A stretch of DNA of 64,000 bases, from NCBI GenBank assembly GCA_029959085.1, contig JARWIR010000094.1:992001-1056000 (forward strand), read 5' to 3'. The position numbers and the translations under genes were made by a program. The notes under the pieces are model-generated. The model was not told where the DNA came from, did no database searches, and was given only the letters and a program-made list of their open reading frames with translations. Below, piece by piece: positions 44,001 to 58,400 of the stretch (positions within the stretch are counted from its first letter, which is position 1; every line of letters begins with the position of its first letter). The stretch comes from Nemophila menziesii. Taxonomy: Eukaryota; Streptophyta; Magnoliopsida; Boraginales; Hydrophyllaceae.

Positions 44001-46044
44001 AATGCTAGTCTTTTCTAATAATCATTAGCATTTTTGTAATAATTAGTAGTAATTTAAATTCAATTTCTTTTCTTTTTGTTATTTCCCTTATTTGAACGTA
44101 GTCGTCAAGCAAAATTCCAAAAACTCAATGAATTTTCTCGATACTCAGAAAAGTTATTGTACGTACTAAGCATAAAATCATACTCAGTACGAGGATACTC
44201 AGTCTAGTAACTCAATAAAAAAATTTAAACACTTAGTAACTTTTTCCGTTACTGAGCACTTTTTCCTATACTCCGTATCTTTTTCCATACTCAATACTCC
44301 ATACCAGTAACGTTTTTCACACTCGAAACACCATACTCAGAACTTTTTCAGGCGGTGGTCGGCGATGGTTGGTGGTTGTGGTCGGTGCTGAAAAATCTTG
44401 ATAGTTAATGAAGGAGGAGAGAGAAAAAAGGATATAGAAAGAGAGAGATTAATGGTAATAGAAGAGAAAAAAGAATGAGAGGGTTCATTTGTGGCACCAA
44501 GATAGTCTCCAAAACCGAATTCACCCTACGATTTTTAGGACCAAAATTATAATTGTGTTTTAATTTCTTTGTAGTTTTATATAATAAAATACAAATTTTT
44601 ATATGTAATTTCATCAGAGACAAGACATTGGATCTTGGGTCGTTTAACTTCACCTGCTCTATCAAACTTTTTAAATTTATTTTATCACGTTATAATTTAT
44701 TTTATTTGTATATTCTTTTAAATTTTAAAATATAGATTATGTTGTATAATATAGGGAATTATAACTTAATTAATTTATATGAATTTAATATACAAACAAC
44801 TTAGGGCCCATTTGGAAGTGTTTATTTTAGAGTAAAAAAACGCTTCTAGAATAAAAATTTAAATTTGAAAAAATTATTTTAAATCTAAAATCACTTTAAG
44901 TGTTTTTTTAAGAAGCACCAACTCATAAAGTGATTTTGAGAGGTTAAAACACTTTAAATGTTCGTGAAGCACTTTTAAGTACTTTTTTAAAAAAGTATTT
45001 CAAAAACAATAACTTATATTACATTTTTATTATAATATAGAGACCGACTTTATTTTTTAAATCGTGGTTATTATTTATTATTATGAAATTATATTAAGCG
45101 TATTTTACTCCTATTTGTTGATGTTAAGTATTCGTTATCAAGGGTAGTTTAGGAGTTTTATTTAGTGAAGGTTCTAAAATTCAAAAAAGCCTGGTATGGG
45201 AAAATTCTCTATATAGTCCGTGAGTTATATCCTTTTTTATGGCCTTTTAGTATCGCCTAGGGTGTGATAAAAATATGATAATAAAATACGGATAAACGAT
45301 GCACAAACAACCTAGACTAATCACGTTACTCACGTCATGTATCACATGTTGTATGCAAGTTTTAACGATAAGTCAGAGGCAGTCTCAGGGACTTAGTGTG
45401 TTATACGAATCACATCTCACCATCATTGAAATGTGGTTTAGCAATTGATTTATTAAAACAACATTACTAATCATCAATATCTAATTTTGACAGAAAATAT
45501 TATATTTAACTATTATAATTAATAACCTATATATTTAAAGCATGTTCCAATGATATAGCGAGTGTATCCATTTGATAAACCATCTAATTATAAAATTAAA
45601 GTATTTAAACAATTTTATCAACTAGTAATTTACAAAAATTTGAATTCAAATTCTTCACATAACTAATAGTTTACTATATATAATAAATATATGAAGCAAA
45701 TAAAGAAAGTAGAATATTAATAAGCAAAGATGAAAAACATCTAAATCAAGTTTTACTAGTATTAATATCATTTTAAATATATATTAATTCAAATAAGGTA
45801 AAATATCAAAATTCAACAAATTATATAAGAACAAAAAACTAATTACACCTCTTTGTATGAATAATAAATTATAAACCATAATTACTATATTTTTTTGTTG
45901 ACTATGTTAACTATATAAAATATGTTTTAATAAAAAACGAATAACTCAAAATTTATTCAATTAACCAAAAGATAGAAAAATAAAATAATCTATATAAAAT
46001 TGCCGCCTCTCCCTTCCTAACCCTATCCTCCACATTTTCTTGTC

Positions 46045-46052
46045 TATAAATA
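46045..46052 (+). promoter_or_regulatory. TATA box, U5 (telo-box mutated)
   Basis: TATAAATA is kept, but the upstream telo-box reads AACCCTAT instead of AACCCTAG. Confidence 0.45.
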
Positions 46053-46361
46053 ACAAATTACACACACAAAAACATCATCAAATTGTAATATTTTGTATCA
46101 TTATTTTGTAATGATTGATAGAATGTGTCCGTTCTCAAAGATGCTTCTTTCTCTGTCGATCTTTTCATTTTCATATCAAGTGTATTTTTCTTTTAGAGAT
46201 CGTTGACCATTCCATTTCAATCAAATATTCTTTCACAGATTAATATTTTTATTAATTTTTTATCATCTTGTCATTCTAATAGATGAGGGACATGTATAGT
46301 AAAATTAATGTGTCATGTCTGTAAAATAAAATGTTTAATGGTATTTATGTATAAATTTCAG

Positions 46362-46576
46362 ATAAGATAGAGACAAAAGAAGTATTTAGTACCTTCCATG
46401 AAGAAGCATCTACTTGTGGACACGCTAACATTTCACTTCGATTTAACGATGATTTGAGAAGAAACAACACGGAGAAGATAAACATTAACACAGTGCTCAA
46501 ATCAATAGCTTATTGCTTCCCCTTTATAATGAATTTACTCTCTTTCTGTACTTTGGATGTTTCTAAAGGTACTTGA
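46362..46576 (+). pseudogene. Exon-like ORF, U5, shortened
   Basis: The acceptor CAG ends at 46361. The frame runs through FSTFHEEASTCGHANISL and LDVSKGT, then meets an in-frame TGA because GCTG is missing after CTAAAG. Lacks the 49-bp duplication found in U6-U9. Confidence 0.4.
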
Positions 46577-48991
46577 TTGATTTTGTATTGTTATTTTCAA
46601 TATATTTTATCATAACCTTTATTGTGTGTACATTAATTTTAAAAACTCTCTATATGAACTTGATTCAAATTATTTCATTTTTTATTTATTGAAATTATTA
46701 TATTGAAATTTTAGTTAGATATTCATGGCTATCAGTCGTTTAATATGGAAAAAAATTACAAAAAAATTAAAGCGGGACATATTTCTAGCAAAATTTTATA
46801 GTCCTTGACATTTGCCTGTTGTAATTGTTCCTAATTTTTCAATTATGATGTTTAAGTTCTGTATTTCAAGTTTGTGATAAGTTTGTCCTTTTTTTGTTTT
46901 TTCATTATATTATACGTGTCATCCTCTTATGACAGAACTGGAGAACAGGAGGACTGTATAGTTATTTATTAAAATAAATAATCACATAAAATTAACATTA
47001 ATAATGTAAATGCAAATAAAAAAAGATTTTACATTGTAAGAAAATCGTAAAATGAGTGAGTAAAGTGTTTCATTTACAAGATAAAGGGCTAAGTGTTAAA
47101 AAGTGAATCTTTGCTTCAAGCCAATCTCTTTTTCTTTCCTTGGGTAATTAGGGTAGTTTAGGGGACCATGGCCCACCCGAGTTTTGATATTTCATTTTGA
47201 TCCCTGAAGTTTAATTTTATAAAAAACAATTTCTGATATCTTGGTTTTAAGAACATTCACTTGGTCCCTCATATTTTAGAGTTAAATCTTAAAGTATTAA
47301 TTTATTTTTTCTATATAAACTCTTTTTGTTTATATAATTTAATATAATTTGTATTATTTTCATTCAATACTTCTTGCATAATTATGATTTAATATAAATC
47401 CACTACATGGCACATTAAAATTTTAACAGGTTACAATTCCAATTACTCTTTTACCCTTTTTTGTTTTTATTTCTGATATATATTTATTTGATCCAAAATA
47501 TTTTAAATTCTAATAATTTTTCCTTCTCTCTCGTATCTCTAACCTCCCCTTTCTCGCACGTGAAAACCAGGTCTTGCCATGAGCTTCTGTGAGACGATAG
47601 CATAATACTGGTTTCAAACACAAGGTATATTTGATTACAAACTTTATTATCCCATTTCTATATAACTTATGCTGATGATACGTATTGTTTAGTCAAATGT
47701 GCGAGCTTATTATCAAACTTTTCTTGATGATAAAACTCAAATATCAGTTGATAAGAAGATCATGGGTTATGGTCCATTGCTAAAAGACAAGGAAGTGATA
47801 TTATGAATATATTATGAATACGTAGGGCATCAGATTCTAATTCAAGAGATTCGGTGGGATGTAGACGATTTTGGAAGTGACGTGATGTAGGATTTAGAGA
47901 ACAACTTTCTTGGGAGGCTCCTGGAATGTTAATAGAACAAGAAACAAGAATATGAGGACAGTGCATCAAAATACCGCATCTTGGCTTTAGAAAATTATTG
48001 AGTTGCTTTGTTTTGTCAATTTTTGAACTCCTAGTCTAATTTTTTAGTTGCTTTGTTTTGTCAATTTTTGTACTGCTAATTTTTGTAATGCTAGTCTTTT
48101 CTAATAATCATTAGTATTTTTGTAATAATTAGTAGTAATTTCAATTCAATTTCTTTTCTTTTTGTTATTTCTCTTATTTGAACGTAGTCGTCAAGCAAAA
48201 TTCCAAAAACTCAATGAATTTTCTCGATACTCGGAAAAGTTATTGTACGTACTAAGCATACAATCATACTCAGTACGAGGCTCATACTCAGTACGAGGCT
48301 ACTCAGTCTAGTAACTCAATAAAAAAATTTAAACACTTAGTAACATTTTCCGTTACTGAGCACTTTTTCCTATACTCCGTATCTTTTTCCATACTCAATA
48401 CTCCATACCAGTAACGTTTTTCACACTCGGAACGCCATACTCAGAACATTTTTAGGCGGTGGTCGGCGATGGTTGGTGGTTGTGGTCGGTGCTGAAAATT
48501 CTTGATAGTTAATGAAGGAGGAGAGAGAAAAAAGGATATAGAAGGAGAGAGATTAATGGTAATAGAAGAGAAAAAAGAATGAGAGGGTTCATTTGTGGCA
48601 CCAAGATAGTCTCCAAGACCGAATTCACCCTACGATTTTTAGGACCAAAATTATAATTGTGTTTTAATTTCTTTGTAGTTTTATATAATAAAATACAAAT
48701 TTTTATATGTAATTTCATCAGAGACAAGACATTGGATCTTGGGTCGTTTAACTTCACCTGCTCTATCAAACTTTTTAAATTTATTTTATCACGTTATAAT
48801 TTATTTTATTTGTATATTTTTTTAAATTTTAAAATATAGATTATGTTGTATAATATAGGGAATTATAACTTAATTAATTTATATGAATTTAATATACAAA
48901 CAACTTAGGGCCCATTTGGAAGTGTTTATTTTAGAATAAAAAACGCTTCTAGAATAAAAATTTAGATTTGAAAAAATTATTTTAAATCTAA

Positions 48992-50027
48992 AATCACTTT
49001 AAGTGTTTTTTTTAGAAGCACCAACTCATAAAGTGATTTTAAGAGTTTAAAACACTTTAAATGTTCGTGAAGCACTTTTAAGTACTTTTTTAAAAAAGCA
49101 TTTCCAAACAATAACTTATATTACATTTTTATTATAATATAGAGACCGACTTTATTTTTTAAATCGTGGTTATTATTTCATATTATGAAATTATATTAAG
49201 CGTATTTTACTCCTATTTGTTGATGTTAAGTATCAGTTATCAAGGGTAGTTTAGGAGTTTTATTTAGTGAAGGTTCTAAAATTCAAAAGAGCCTGGTATG
49301 GGAAAATTCTCTATATAGTCCGTGAGTTATATCCTTTTTTATGGCCTTTTAGTATCGCCTAGGGTGTGATAAAAATATGATAATAAAGTACGGATAAACG
49401 ATGCACTAACAACCTAGACTAATCACGTTACTCACGTCATGTATCACATGTTGTATGCAAGTTTTAACGATAAGTCAGATGCAGTCTCAGGGACTTAGTG
49501 TGTTATACGAATCACTTTAAGTGTTTTTTTAAGAAGCACCAACTCATAAAGTGATTTTAAGAGTTTAAAACACTTTAAAAGTTCGTGAAGCACTTTTAAG
49601 TACTTTTTTAAAAAAGCATTTCCAAACAATAACTTATATTACATTTTTATTATAATATAGAGACCGACTTTATTTTTTAAATCGTGGTTATTATTTAATA
49701 TTATGAAATTATATTAAGCGTATTTTACTCCTATTTGTTGATGTTAAGTATCCGTTATCAAGGGTAGTTTAGGAGTTTTATTTAATGAAGGTTCTAAAAT
49801 TCAAAAAAGCCTGGTATGGGAAAATTCTCTATATAGTCCGTGAGTTATATCCTTTTTTATGGCCTTTTAGTATCGCCTAGGGTGTGATAAAAATATGATA
49901 ATAAAATACGGATAAACGATGCACTAACAACCTAGACTAATCACGTTACTCACGCCATGTATCACATGTTGTATGCAAGTTTTAACGATAAGTCAGATGC
50001 AGTCTCAGGGACTTAGTGTGTTATACG
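48992..50027 (+). repeat. 518-bp tandem duplication within U6
   Basis: Copies 48992-49509 and 49510-50027. The word AATCAC occurs at 48992, 49510 and 50028, that is at both ends of each copy. The two copies differ at several bases (CAGTTATC against CCGTTATC), so they probably came from crossover between different array units. The duplication doubles the right half of the MITE. Confidence 0.93.
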
Positions 50028-50634
50028 AATCACGTCTCACCATTATTGAAATGTGGTTTAGCAATTGATTTATTAAAACAACATTACTAATCATCAATAT
50101 CTAATTTGGACAGAAAATATTATATTTAACTATTATAATTAATAACCTATATATATAAAGCATGTTCCAATGATATAGCGAGTGTATCCATTTGATAAAC
50201 CATCTAATTATAAAATTAAATTATTTAAACAATTTTATCAACTAGTAATTTACAAAAATTTGAATTCAAATTCTTCACATAATTGATAGTTTACTATATA
50301 TAATAAATATATTAAGCAAATAAAGAAATTAAAATCTTAATAAGCAAAGATGAAAAACATTTAAATCAAGTTTTACTAGTATTAATATCATTTTAAATAT
50401 ATATTAATTCAAATAAGGTAAAATATCAAAATTCAACAAATTATATAAGAAAAAAAACTAATTACACCTCTTTGTATGAATAATAAATTATAAACCATAA
50501 TTACTATATTTTTTTGACTATGTTAACTATATAAAATATGTTTTAATAAAAAACGAATAACTCAAAATTTATTCAATTAACCAAAAGATAGAAAAATAAA
50601 ATAATCTATATAAAATTGCCGCCTCTCCCTTCCT

Positions 50635-50668
50635 AACCCTAGCCTCCACATTTTCTTGTCTATAAATA
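50635..50668 (+). promoter_or_regulatory. Telo-box + TATA core promoter, U6
   Basis: AACCCTAG 50635-50642 and TATAAATA 50661-50668. Confidence 0.6.
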
Positions 50669-50978
50669 ACAAATTACACACACAAAAACATCATCAAATT
50701 GTAATATTTTGTATCATTATTTTGTAATGATTGATAGATTGTGTCCGTTCTCAAAGAAGCTTCTTTCTCTGTCGTTTTTTTTCATTTTCATGTCAAGTGT
50801 ATTTTTCTTTTAGAGATCGTTAACCATTCCATTTCAATCAAATATTCTTTCACAGATTAATATTTTTATTAATTTTATATCATCTTGTTATTCTAATAGA
50901 TGAGGGACATGTATAGTAAAATTAATTTGTCATGTCTGTATAAAAAACTGTTTAATGGTATTTATGTATAAATTTCAG

Positions 50979-51362
50979 ATAAGATAGAGACAAAAGAAAT
51001 GTTTAGTACCTTCCATGAAGAAGCATCTACTTATAGAGACAAAAGAAGTGTTTAGTACCTTCCATGAAGAAGCATCTACTTGTGGACAAGCTAACATTTC
51101 ACTTTGATTTAACGATGATTTGAGAAGAAACAACACGGAGAAGATGAACATTAACACATTGCTCAAATCAATAGCTTATTGCTTCTCCTTTATAATGAAT
51201 TTACTCTCTTTCTGTACTTTGGATGTTTCTAAAGGCTGGTACTTGATTGATTTTGTATTGTTATTTTCAATATATTTTATCATAACATTTATTGTGTGTA
51301 CATTAATTTTAAAATATCTCTATTTGAACTTGATTCAAATTATTTCATTTTTTATTTATTGA
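50979..51362 (+). pseudogene. Exon-like ORF with 49-bp duplication, U6
   Basis: The exon start is duplicated: GAGACAAAAGAAATG... (about 50987-51035) is followed at once by GAGACAAAAGAAGTG. 49 bp is not a multiple of 3, so the spliced frame shifts into a stop. An additional TGA (CACTTTGATTT) interrupts the recovered frame, leaving only 51120-51362 open. Confidence 0.45.
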
Positions 51363-54300
51363 AATTATTATATTGAAATTTTAGTTAGATATTCATGGCT
51401 ATCAGTAGTTTAATATGGAAAAAAATTTACAAAAAAATTAAAGCTGGACATATTTCTAGCAAAATTTTATAGTCCTTGACATTTGCTTGTTGTAATTGTT
51501 CCTAATTTTTCAATTATGATGTTTAAGTTCTGTATTTCAAGTTTGTGATAAGTTTGTCCTTTTTTTGTTTTTTCATTATATTATACGTGTCATCCTCTTA
51601 TGACAGAACATGAGAACAAGAGGACTGTATAGTTATTTATTAAAATAAATAATCACATAAAATTAACATTAATAATGTAAATGCAAATAAAAAAAGATTT
51701 TACATTGTAAGAAAATCGTAAAATGAGTGAGTAAAGTGTTTCATTTACAAGATAAAGGGCTAAGTGTTAAAAAGTGAATCTTTGCTTCAAGCCAATCTCT
51801 TTTTCTTTCCTTGCGTAATTAGGGTAGTTTAGGGGACCATGGCCCACCCGAGTTTTGATATTTCATTTTGATCGCTAAAGTTTAATTTTATAAAAAACAA
51901 TTTCTGATATCTTGGTTTTCAGAACATTCACTTGGTCCCCCATATTTTAGAGTTAAATCTTAAAGTATTAATTTATTTTTTTCTATATAAACTCTTTTTG
52001 TTTATATAATTTAATATAATTTGTATTATTTTCATTCAATACTTCTTGCATAATTATGATTTAATATAAATCCACTACAGGGCACATTAAAATTTTAACA
52101 GGTTACAATTCCAATTACTCTTTTACCCTTTTTTGTTTTTATTTCTGATATATATTTATTTGATCAAAAATATTTTAAATTCTAATAATTTTTCCTTCTC
52201 TCTCATATCTCTAACCTCCCCTTTCTCGCACGTGAAAACCAGGTCTTGCCATGAGCTTCTGTGAGACGATAGCATAATACTGGTTTCAAACACAAGGTAT
52301 ATTTGATTACAAACTTTATTATCCCATTTCTATATAACTTATGCTGATGATACGTATTGTTTAGTCAAATGTGCGAGCTTATTATCAAACTTTTCTTGAT
52401 GATAAAACTCAAATATCAGTTGATAAGAAGATCAAGGGTTATGGTCCATTGCTAAAAGACAAGGAAGTGATATTATGAATACGTAGGGCATCAGATTCTA
52501 ATTCAAGAGATTCGGTGGGATGTAGACGATTTTGGAAGTGACGTGATGAAGGATTTAGAGAACAACTTTCTTGGGATGCTCCTGGAATGTTAATAGAACA
52601 AGAAACAAGAATATGAGGACAATGCATACAAATTACCGCATCTTGGCTTTAGAAAATTATTGAGTAGCTTTGTTTTGTCAATTTTTGAACTCCTAGTCTA
52701 ATTTTTTAGTTGCTTTGTTTTGTAAATTTTTGTACTGCTAATTTTTGTAATGCTAGTCTTTTCTAATAATCATTAGTATTTTTGTAATAATTAGTAGTAA
52801 TTTCAATTCAATTTCTTTTCTTTTTGTTATTTCCCTTATTTGAACGTAGTCGTCAAGCAAAATTCCAAAAACTCAATGAATTTTCTCGATACTCGGAAAA
52901 GTTATTGTACGTACTAAGCATACAATCATACTCAGTACGAGGATACTCAGTCTAGTAACTCAATAAAAAAATTTAAACACTTAGTAACTTTTTCCGTTAC
53001 TGAGCACTTTTTCCTATACTCGGTATCTTTTTCCATACTCAATACTCCAAACCAGTAACGTTTTTCACACTCGGAACGCCATACTCAGAACTTTTTCAGG
53101 CGGTGGTCGGCGATGGTTGGTGGTTGTGGTCGGTGCTGAAAATTTTTGATAGTGAATGAAGGAGGAGAGAGAAAAAAGGATATAGAAGGAGAGAGATTAA
53201 TGGTAATAGAAGAGAAAAAAGAATGAGAGGGTTCATTTGTGGCACCAAGATAGTCTCCAAGACCGAATTCACCCTACGATTTTTAGGACCAAAATTATAA
53301 TTGTGTTTTAATTTCTTTGTAGTTTTATATAATAAAATACAAATTTTTATATGTAATTTCATCAGAGACAAGACATTGGATCTTGGGTCGTTTAACTACA
53401 CCTGCTCTATCAAACTTTTTAAATTTATTTTATCACGTAATAATTTATTTTATTTGGTATATTTTTTTAAATTTTAAAATATAGATTACAAACAACTTAG
53501 GGCCTATTTGGAAGTATTTATTTTAGAGTAAAAAAACGCTTCTAGAATAAAAATTTAAATTTGAAAAAATTATTTTAAATCTAAAATCACTTTAAGTGAT
53601 TTTTTAAGAAGCGCCAACTCATAAAGTGATTTTAAGAGTTTAAAACACTTTAAAAGTTCGTGAAGCACTTTTAAGTACTTTTTTAAATAAGCATTTCCAA
53701 ACAATAACTTATATTACATTTTTATTATAATATAGAGACCGACTTTATTTTTTAAATCGTGGTTATTATTTAATATTATGAAATTATATTAAGCGTATTT
53801 TACTCCTATTTGTTGATGTTAAGTATCCGTTATCAAGGGTAGTTTAGGAGTTTTATTTAGTGAAGGTTCTAAAATTCAAAACAGCCTGGTATGGGAAAAT
53901 TCTCTATATAGTCCGTGAGTTATATCCTTTTTTATGGCCTTTTAGTATCGCCTAGGGTGTGATAAAAATATGATCATAAAATACGGATAAACGATGCACT
54001 AACAACCTAGACTAATCACGTTACTCACGTCATGTATCACATGTTGTATGCAAGTTTTAACGATAAGTCAGATGCAGTCTCATGGACGTAGTGTGTTATA
54101 CGAATCACGTCTCACCATTATTGAAATGTGGTTTAGCAATTGATTTATTAAAACAACATTACTAATCATCAATATCTAATTTTGACAGAAAATATTATAT
54201 TTAACTATTATAATTAATAACCTATATATTTAAAGCATGTTCCAATGATATAGCGAGTGTATCCATTTGATAAACCATCTAATTATAAAATTAAAGCATT

Positions 54301-54711
54301 TAAACAATTTTATCAACTAGTAATTTACAAAAATTTGAATTCAAATTCTACATATAACTGATAGTTTACTATATATAATAAATATATTAAGCAAATAAAG
54401 AAAGTAAAATCTTAATAAGCAAAGATGAAAAACATCTAAATCAAGTTTTACTAGTATTAATATTATTTTAAATATATATTAATTCAAATAAGGTAAAGTA
54501 TCAAAATTCAACAAATTATATAAGAACAAAAAACTAATTACACCTCTTTGTATGAATAATAAATTATAAACCATAATTACTATATATTTTTTGACTATGT
54601 TAACTATATAAAATATGTTTTAATAAAAAACGAATAACTCAAAATTTATTCAATTAACCAAAAGATAGAAAAATAAAATAATCTATATAAAATTGCCGCC
54701 TCTCCCTTCCT

Positions 54712-54745
54712 AACCCTAGCTTCCACATTTTCTTGTCTATAAATA
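54712..54745 (+). promoter_or_regulatory. Telo-box + TATA core promoter, U7
   Basis: AACCCTAG 54712-54719 and TATAAATA 54738-54745. Confidence 0.6.
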
Positions 54746-55090
54746 ACAAATTACACACACAAAAACATCATCAAATTGTAATATTTTGTATCATTATTTT
54801 GTAATGATTGATAGAATGTGTCCGTTCTCAAAGATGCTTCTTTCTATGTCGATCTTTTCATTTTCATGTCAAGTGTATTTTTCTTACAGAGATCGTTGAC
54901 CATTCCATTTCAATCAAATATTCTTTCACAGATTAATATTTTTATTAATTTTTTATCATCTTGTCATTCTAATAGATGAGGGACATGTATAGTAAAATTA
55001 ATGTGTCATGTCTGTAAAATTAAATGTTTAATGGTATTTATGTATAAATTTCAGATAAGATAGAGACAAAAGAAATGTTTAGTACCTTCC

Positions 55091-55438
55091 ATGAAGAAGC
55101 ATCTACTTATAGAGACAAAAGAAGTGTTTAGTACCTTCCATGAAGAAGCATCTACTTGTGGACAAGCTAACATTTCACTTCGATTTAACGATGATTTGAG
55201 AAGAAACAACACGGAGAAGATGAACATTAACACATTGCTCAAATCAATAGCTTATTGCTTCTCCTTTATAATGAATTTACTCTCTTTCTGTACTTTGGAT
55301 GTTTCTAAAGGCTGGTACTTGATTGATTTTGTATTGTTATTTTCAATATATTTTATCATAACATTTATTGTGTGTACATTAATTTTAAAATATCTCTATT
55401 TGAACTTGATTCAAATTATTTCATTTTTTATTTATTGA
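55091..55438 (+). CDS. Exon-like ORF with new ATG, U7 (115 codons)
   Basis: The 49-bp duplication brings an ATG (in CCATGAAGAAG) into frame, giving MKKHLLIETKEVFSTFHEEA, then the polar part QANISLRFNDDL and NNTEKMNINTLLKS, and a hydrophobic AT-rich end. The splice acceptor upstream (CAG ending 55054) is still present, but splicing there would now enter the wrong frame. Function unknown. May be a by-product of repeat duplication. Confidence 0.35.
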   Translation: MKKHLLIETKEVFSTFHEEASTCGQANISLRFNDDLRRNNTEKMNINTLLKSIAYCFSFIMNLLSFCTLDVSKGWYLIDFVLLFSIYFIITFIVCTLILKYLYLNLIQIISFFIY

Positions 55439-58400
55439 AATTATTATATTGAAATTTTAGTTAGATATTCATGGCTATCAGTAGTTTAATATGGAAAAAA
55501 ATTTACAAAAAAATTAAAGCTGGACATATTTCTAGCAAAATTTTATAGTCCTTGACATTTGCTTGTTGTAATTGTTCCTTATTTTTCAATTATGATGTTT
55601 AAGTTCTGTATTTCAAGTTTGTGATAAGTTTGTCCTTTTTTTGTTTTTTCATTATATTATACGTGTCATCCTCTTATGACAGAACATGAGAACAAGAGGA
55701 CTGTATAGTTATTTATTAAAATAAATAATCACATAAAATTAACATTAATAATGTAAATGCAAATAAAAAAAGATTTTACATTGTAAGAAAATCGTAAAAT
55801 GAGTGAGTAAAGTGTTTCATTTACAAGATAAAGGGCTAAGTGTTAAAAAGTGAATCTTTATTTCAAGCCAATCTCTTTTTCTTTCATTGCGTAATTAGGG
55901 TAGTTTAGGGGACCATGGCCCACCCGAGTTTTGAAATTTCATTTTGATCGCTAAAGTTTAATTTTATAAAAAACAATTTCTGATATCTTGGTTTTCAGAA
56001 CATTCACTTGGTCCCCCATATTTTAGAGTTAAATCTTAAAGTATTAATTTATTTTTTTCTATATAAACTCTTTTTGTTTATATAATTTAATATAATTTGA
56101 ATTATTTTCATTCAATACTTCTTGCATAATTATGATTTAATATAAATCCACTACAGGGCACATTAAAATTTTAACAGGTTACAATTCCAATTACTCTTTT
56201 ACCCTTTTTTGTTTTTATTTCTGATATATATTTATTGATCAAAAATATTTTAAATTCTAATAATTTTTCCTTCTCTCTCATATCTCTAACCTCCCCTTTC
56301 TCGCACGTGAAAACCAGGTCTTGCCATGAGCTTCTGTGAGACGATAGCATAATACTGGTTTCAAACACAAGGTATATTTGATTACAAACTTTATTATCCC
56401 ATTTCTATATAACTTATGCTGATGATACGTATTGTTTAGTCAAATGTGCGAGCTTATTATCAAACTTTTCTTGATGATAAAACTCAAATATCAGTTGATA
56501 AGAAGATCAAGGGTTATGGTCCATTGCTAAAAGACAAGGAAGTGATATTATGAATACGTAGGGCATCAGATTCTAATTCAAGAGATTCGGTGGGATGTAG
56601 ACGATTTTGGAAGTGACGTGATGAAGGATTTAGAGAACAATTTTCTTGGGATGCTCCTGGAATGTTAATAGAACAAGAAACAAGAATATGAGGACAATGC
56701 ATACAAAATACCGCATCTTGGCTTTAGAAAATTATTGAGTAGCTTTGTTTTGTCAATTTTTGAACTCCTAGTCTAATTTTTTAGTTGCTTTGTTTTGTAA
56801 ATTTTTGTACTGCTAATTTTTGTAATGCTAGTCTTTTCTAATAATCATTAGTATTTTTGTAATAATTAGTAGTAATTTCAATTCAATTTCTTTTCTTTTT
56901 GTTATTTCCCTTATTTGAACGTAGTCGTCAAGCAAAATTCCAAAAACTCAATGAATTTTCTCGATACTCGGAAAAGTTATTGTACGTACTAAGCATACAA
57001 TCATACTCAGTACGAGGATACTCAGTCTAGTAACTCAATAAAAAAATTTAAACACTTAGTAACTTTTTCCGTTACTGAGCACTTTTTCCTATACTCGGTA
57101 TCTTTTTCCATACTCAATACTCCAAACCAGTAACGTTTTTCACACTCGGAACGCCATACTCAGAACTTTTTCAGGCGGTGGTCGGCGATGGTTGGTGGTT
57201 GTGGTCGGTGCTGAAAATTTTTGATAGTGAATGAAGGAGGAGAGAGAAAAAAGGATATAGAAGGAGAGAGATTAATGGTAATAGAAGAGAAAAAAGAATG
57301 AGAGGGTTCATTTGTGGCACCAAGATAGTCTCCAAGACCGAATTCACCCTACGATTTTTAGGACCAAAATTATAATTGTGTTTTAATTTCTTTGTAGTTT
57401 TATATAATAAAATACAAATTTTTATATGTAATTTCATCAGAGACAAGACATTGGATCTTGGGTCGTTTAACTACACCTGCTCTATCAAACTTTTTAAATT
57501 TATTTTATCACGTTATAATTTATTTTATTTGGTATATTTTTTTAAATTTTAAAATATAGATTACAAACAACTTAGTGCCTATTTGGAAGTATTTATTTTA
57601 GAGTAAAAAAACGCTTCTAGAATAAAAATTTAAATTTGAAAAAATTATTTTAAATCTAAAATCACTTTAAGTGATTTTTTAAGAAGCGCCAACTCATAAA
57701 GTGATTTTAAGAGTTTAAAACACTTTAAAAGTTCGTGAAGCACTTTTAAGTACTTTTTTAAATAAGCATTTCCAAACAATAACTTATATTACATTTTTAT
57801 TATAATATAGAGACCGACTTTATTTTTTAAATCGTGGTTATTATTTAATATTATGAAATTATATTAAGCGTATTTTACTCCTATTTGTTGATGTTAAGTA
57901 TCCGTTATCAAGGGTAGTTTAGGAGTTTTATTTAGTGAAGGTTCTAAAATTCAAAACAGCCTGGTATGGGAAAATTCTCTATATAGTCCGTGAGTTATAT
58001 CCTTTTTTATGACCTTTTAGTATCGCCTAGGGTGTGATAAAAATATGATAATAAAATACGGATAAACGATGCACTAACAACCTAGACTAATCACGTTACT
58101 CACGTCATGTATCACATGTTGTATGCAAGTTTTAACGATAAGTCAGATGCAGTCTCATGGACGTAGTGTGTTATACGAATCACGTCTCACCATTATTGAA
58201 ATGTGGTTTAGCAATTGATTTATTAAAACAACATTACTAATCATCAATATCTAATTTTGACAGAAAATATTATATTTAACTATTATAATTAATAACCTAT
58301 ATATTTAAAGCATGTTCCAATGATATAGCGAGTGTATCCATTTGATAAACCATCTAATTATAAAATTAAAGCATTTAAACAATTTTATCAACTAGTAATT

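Larger units (their letters stand above)
44001..47537 (+). repeat. Macrosatellite unit U5, missing its first 538 bp
   Basis: The array resumes at unit position about 539 with AATGCTAGTCTTTTC. It is moderately diverged from the other units and shares with U6-U9 variants absent from U1/U2 (for example GTAGTCGTCAAGC, ACTAAGCATA). The telo-box is mutated. Confidence 0.95.
47538..52209 (+). repeat. Macrosatellite unit U6 (4,672 bp, with internal duplication)
   Basis: About 600 bp longer than its neighbours because of a 518-bp internal tandem duplication and a 49-bp one in the exon. Otherwise closest to U5 and U7. Confidence 0.95.
52210..56284 (+). repeat. Macrosatellite unit U7 (4,075 bp)
   Basis: Nearly identical to U8 and U9. 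Carries the 49-bp exon duplication. Near 53490 it lacks about 60 bp found in U1-U6 (the GTTGTAATATAGGG stretch before the MITE). Confidence 0.96.
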
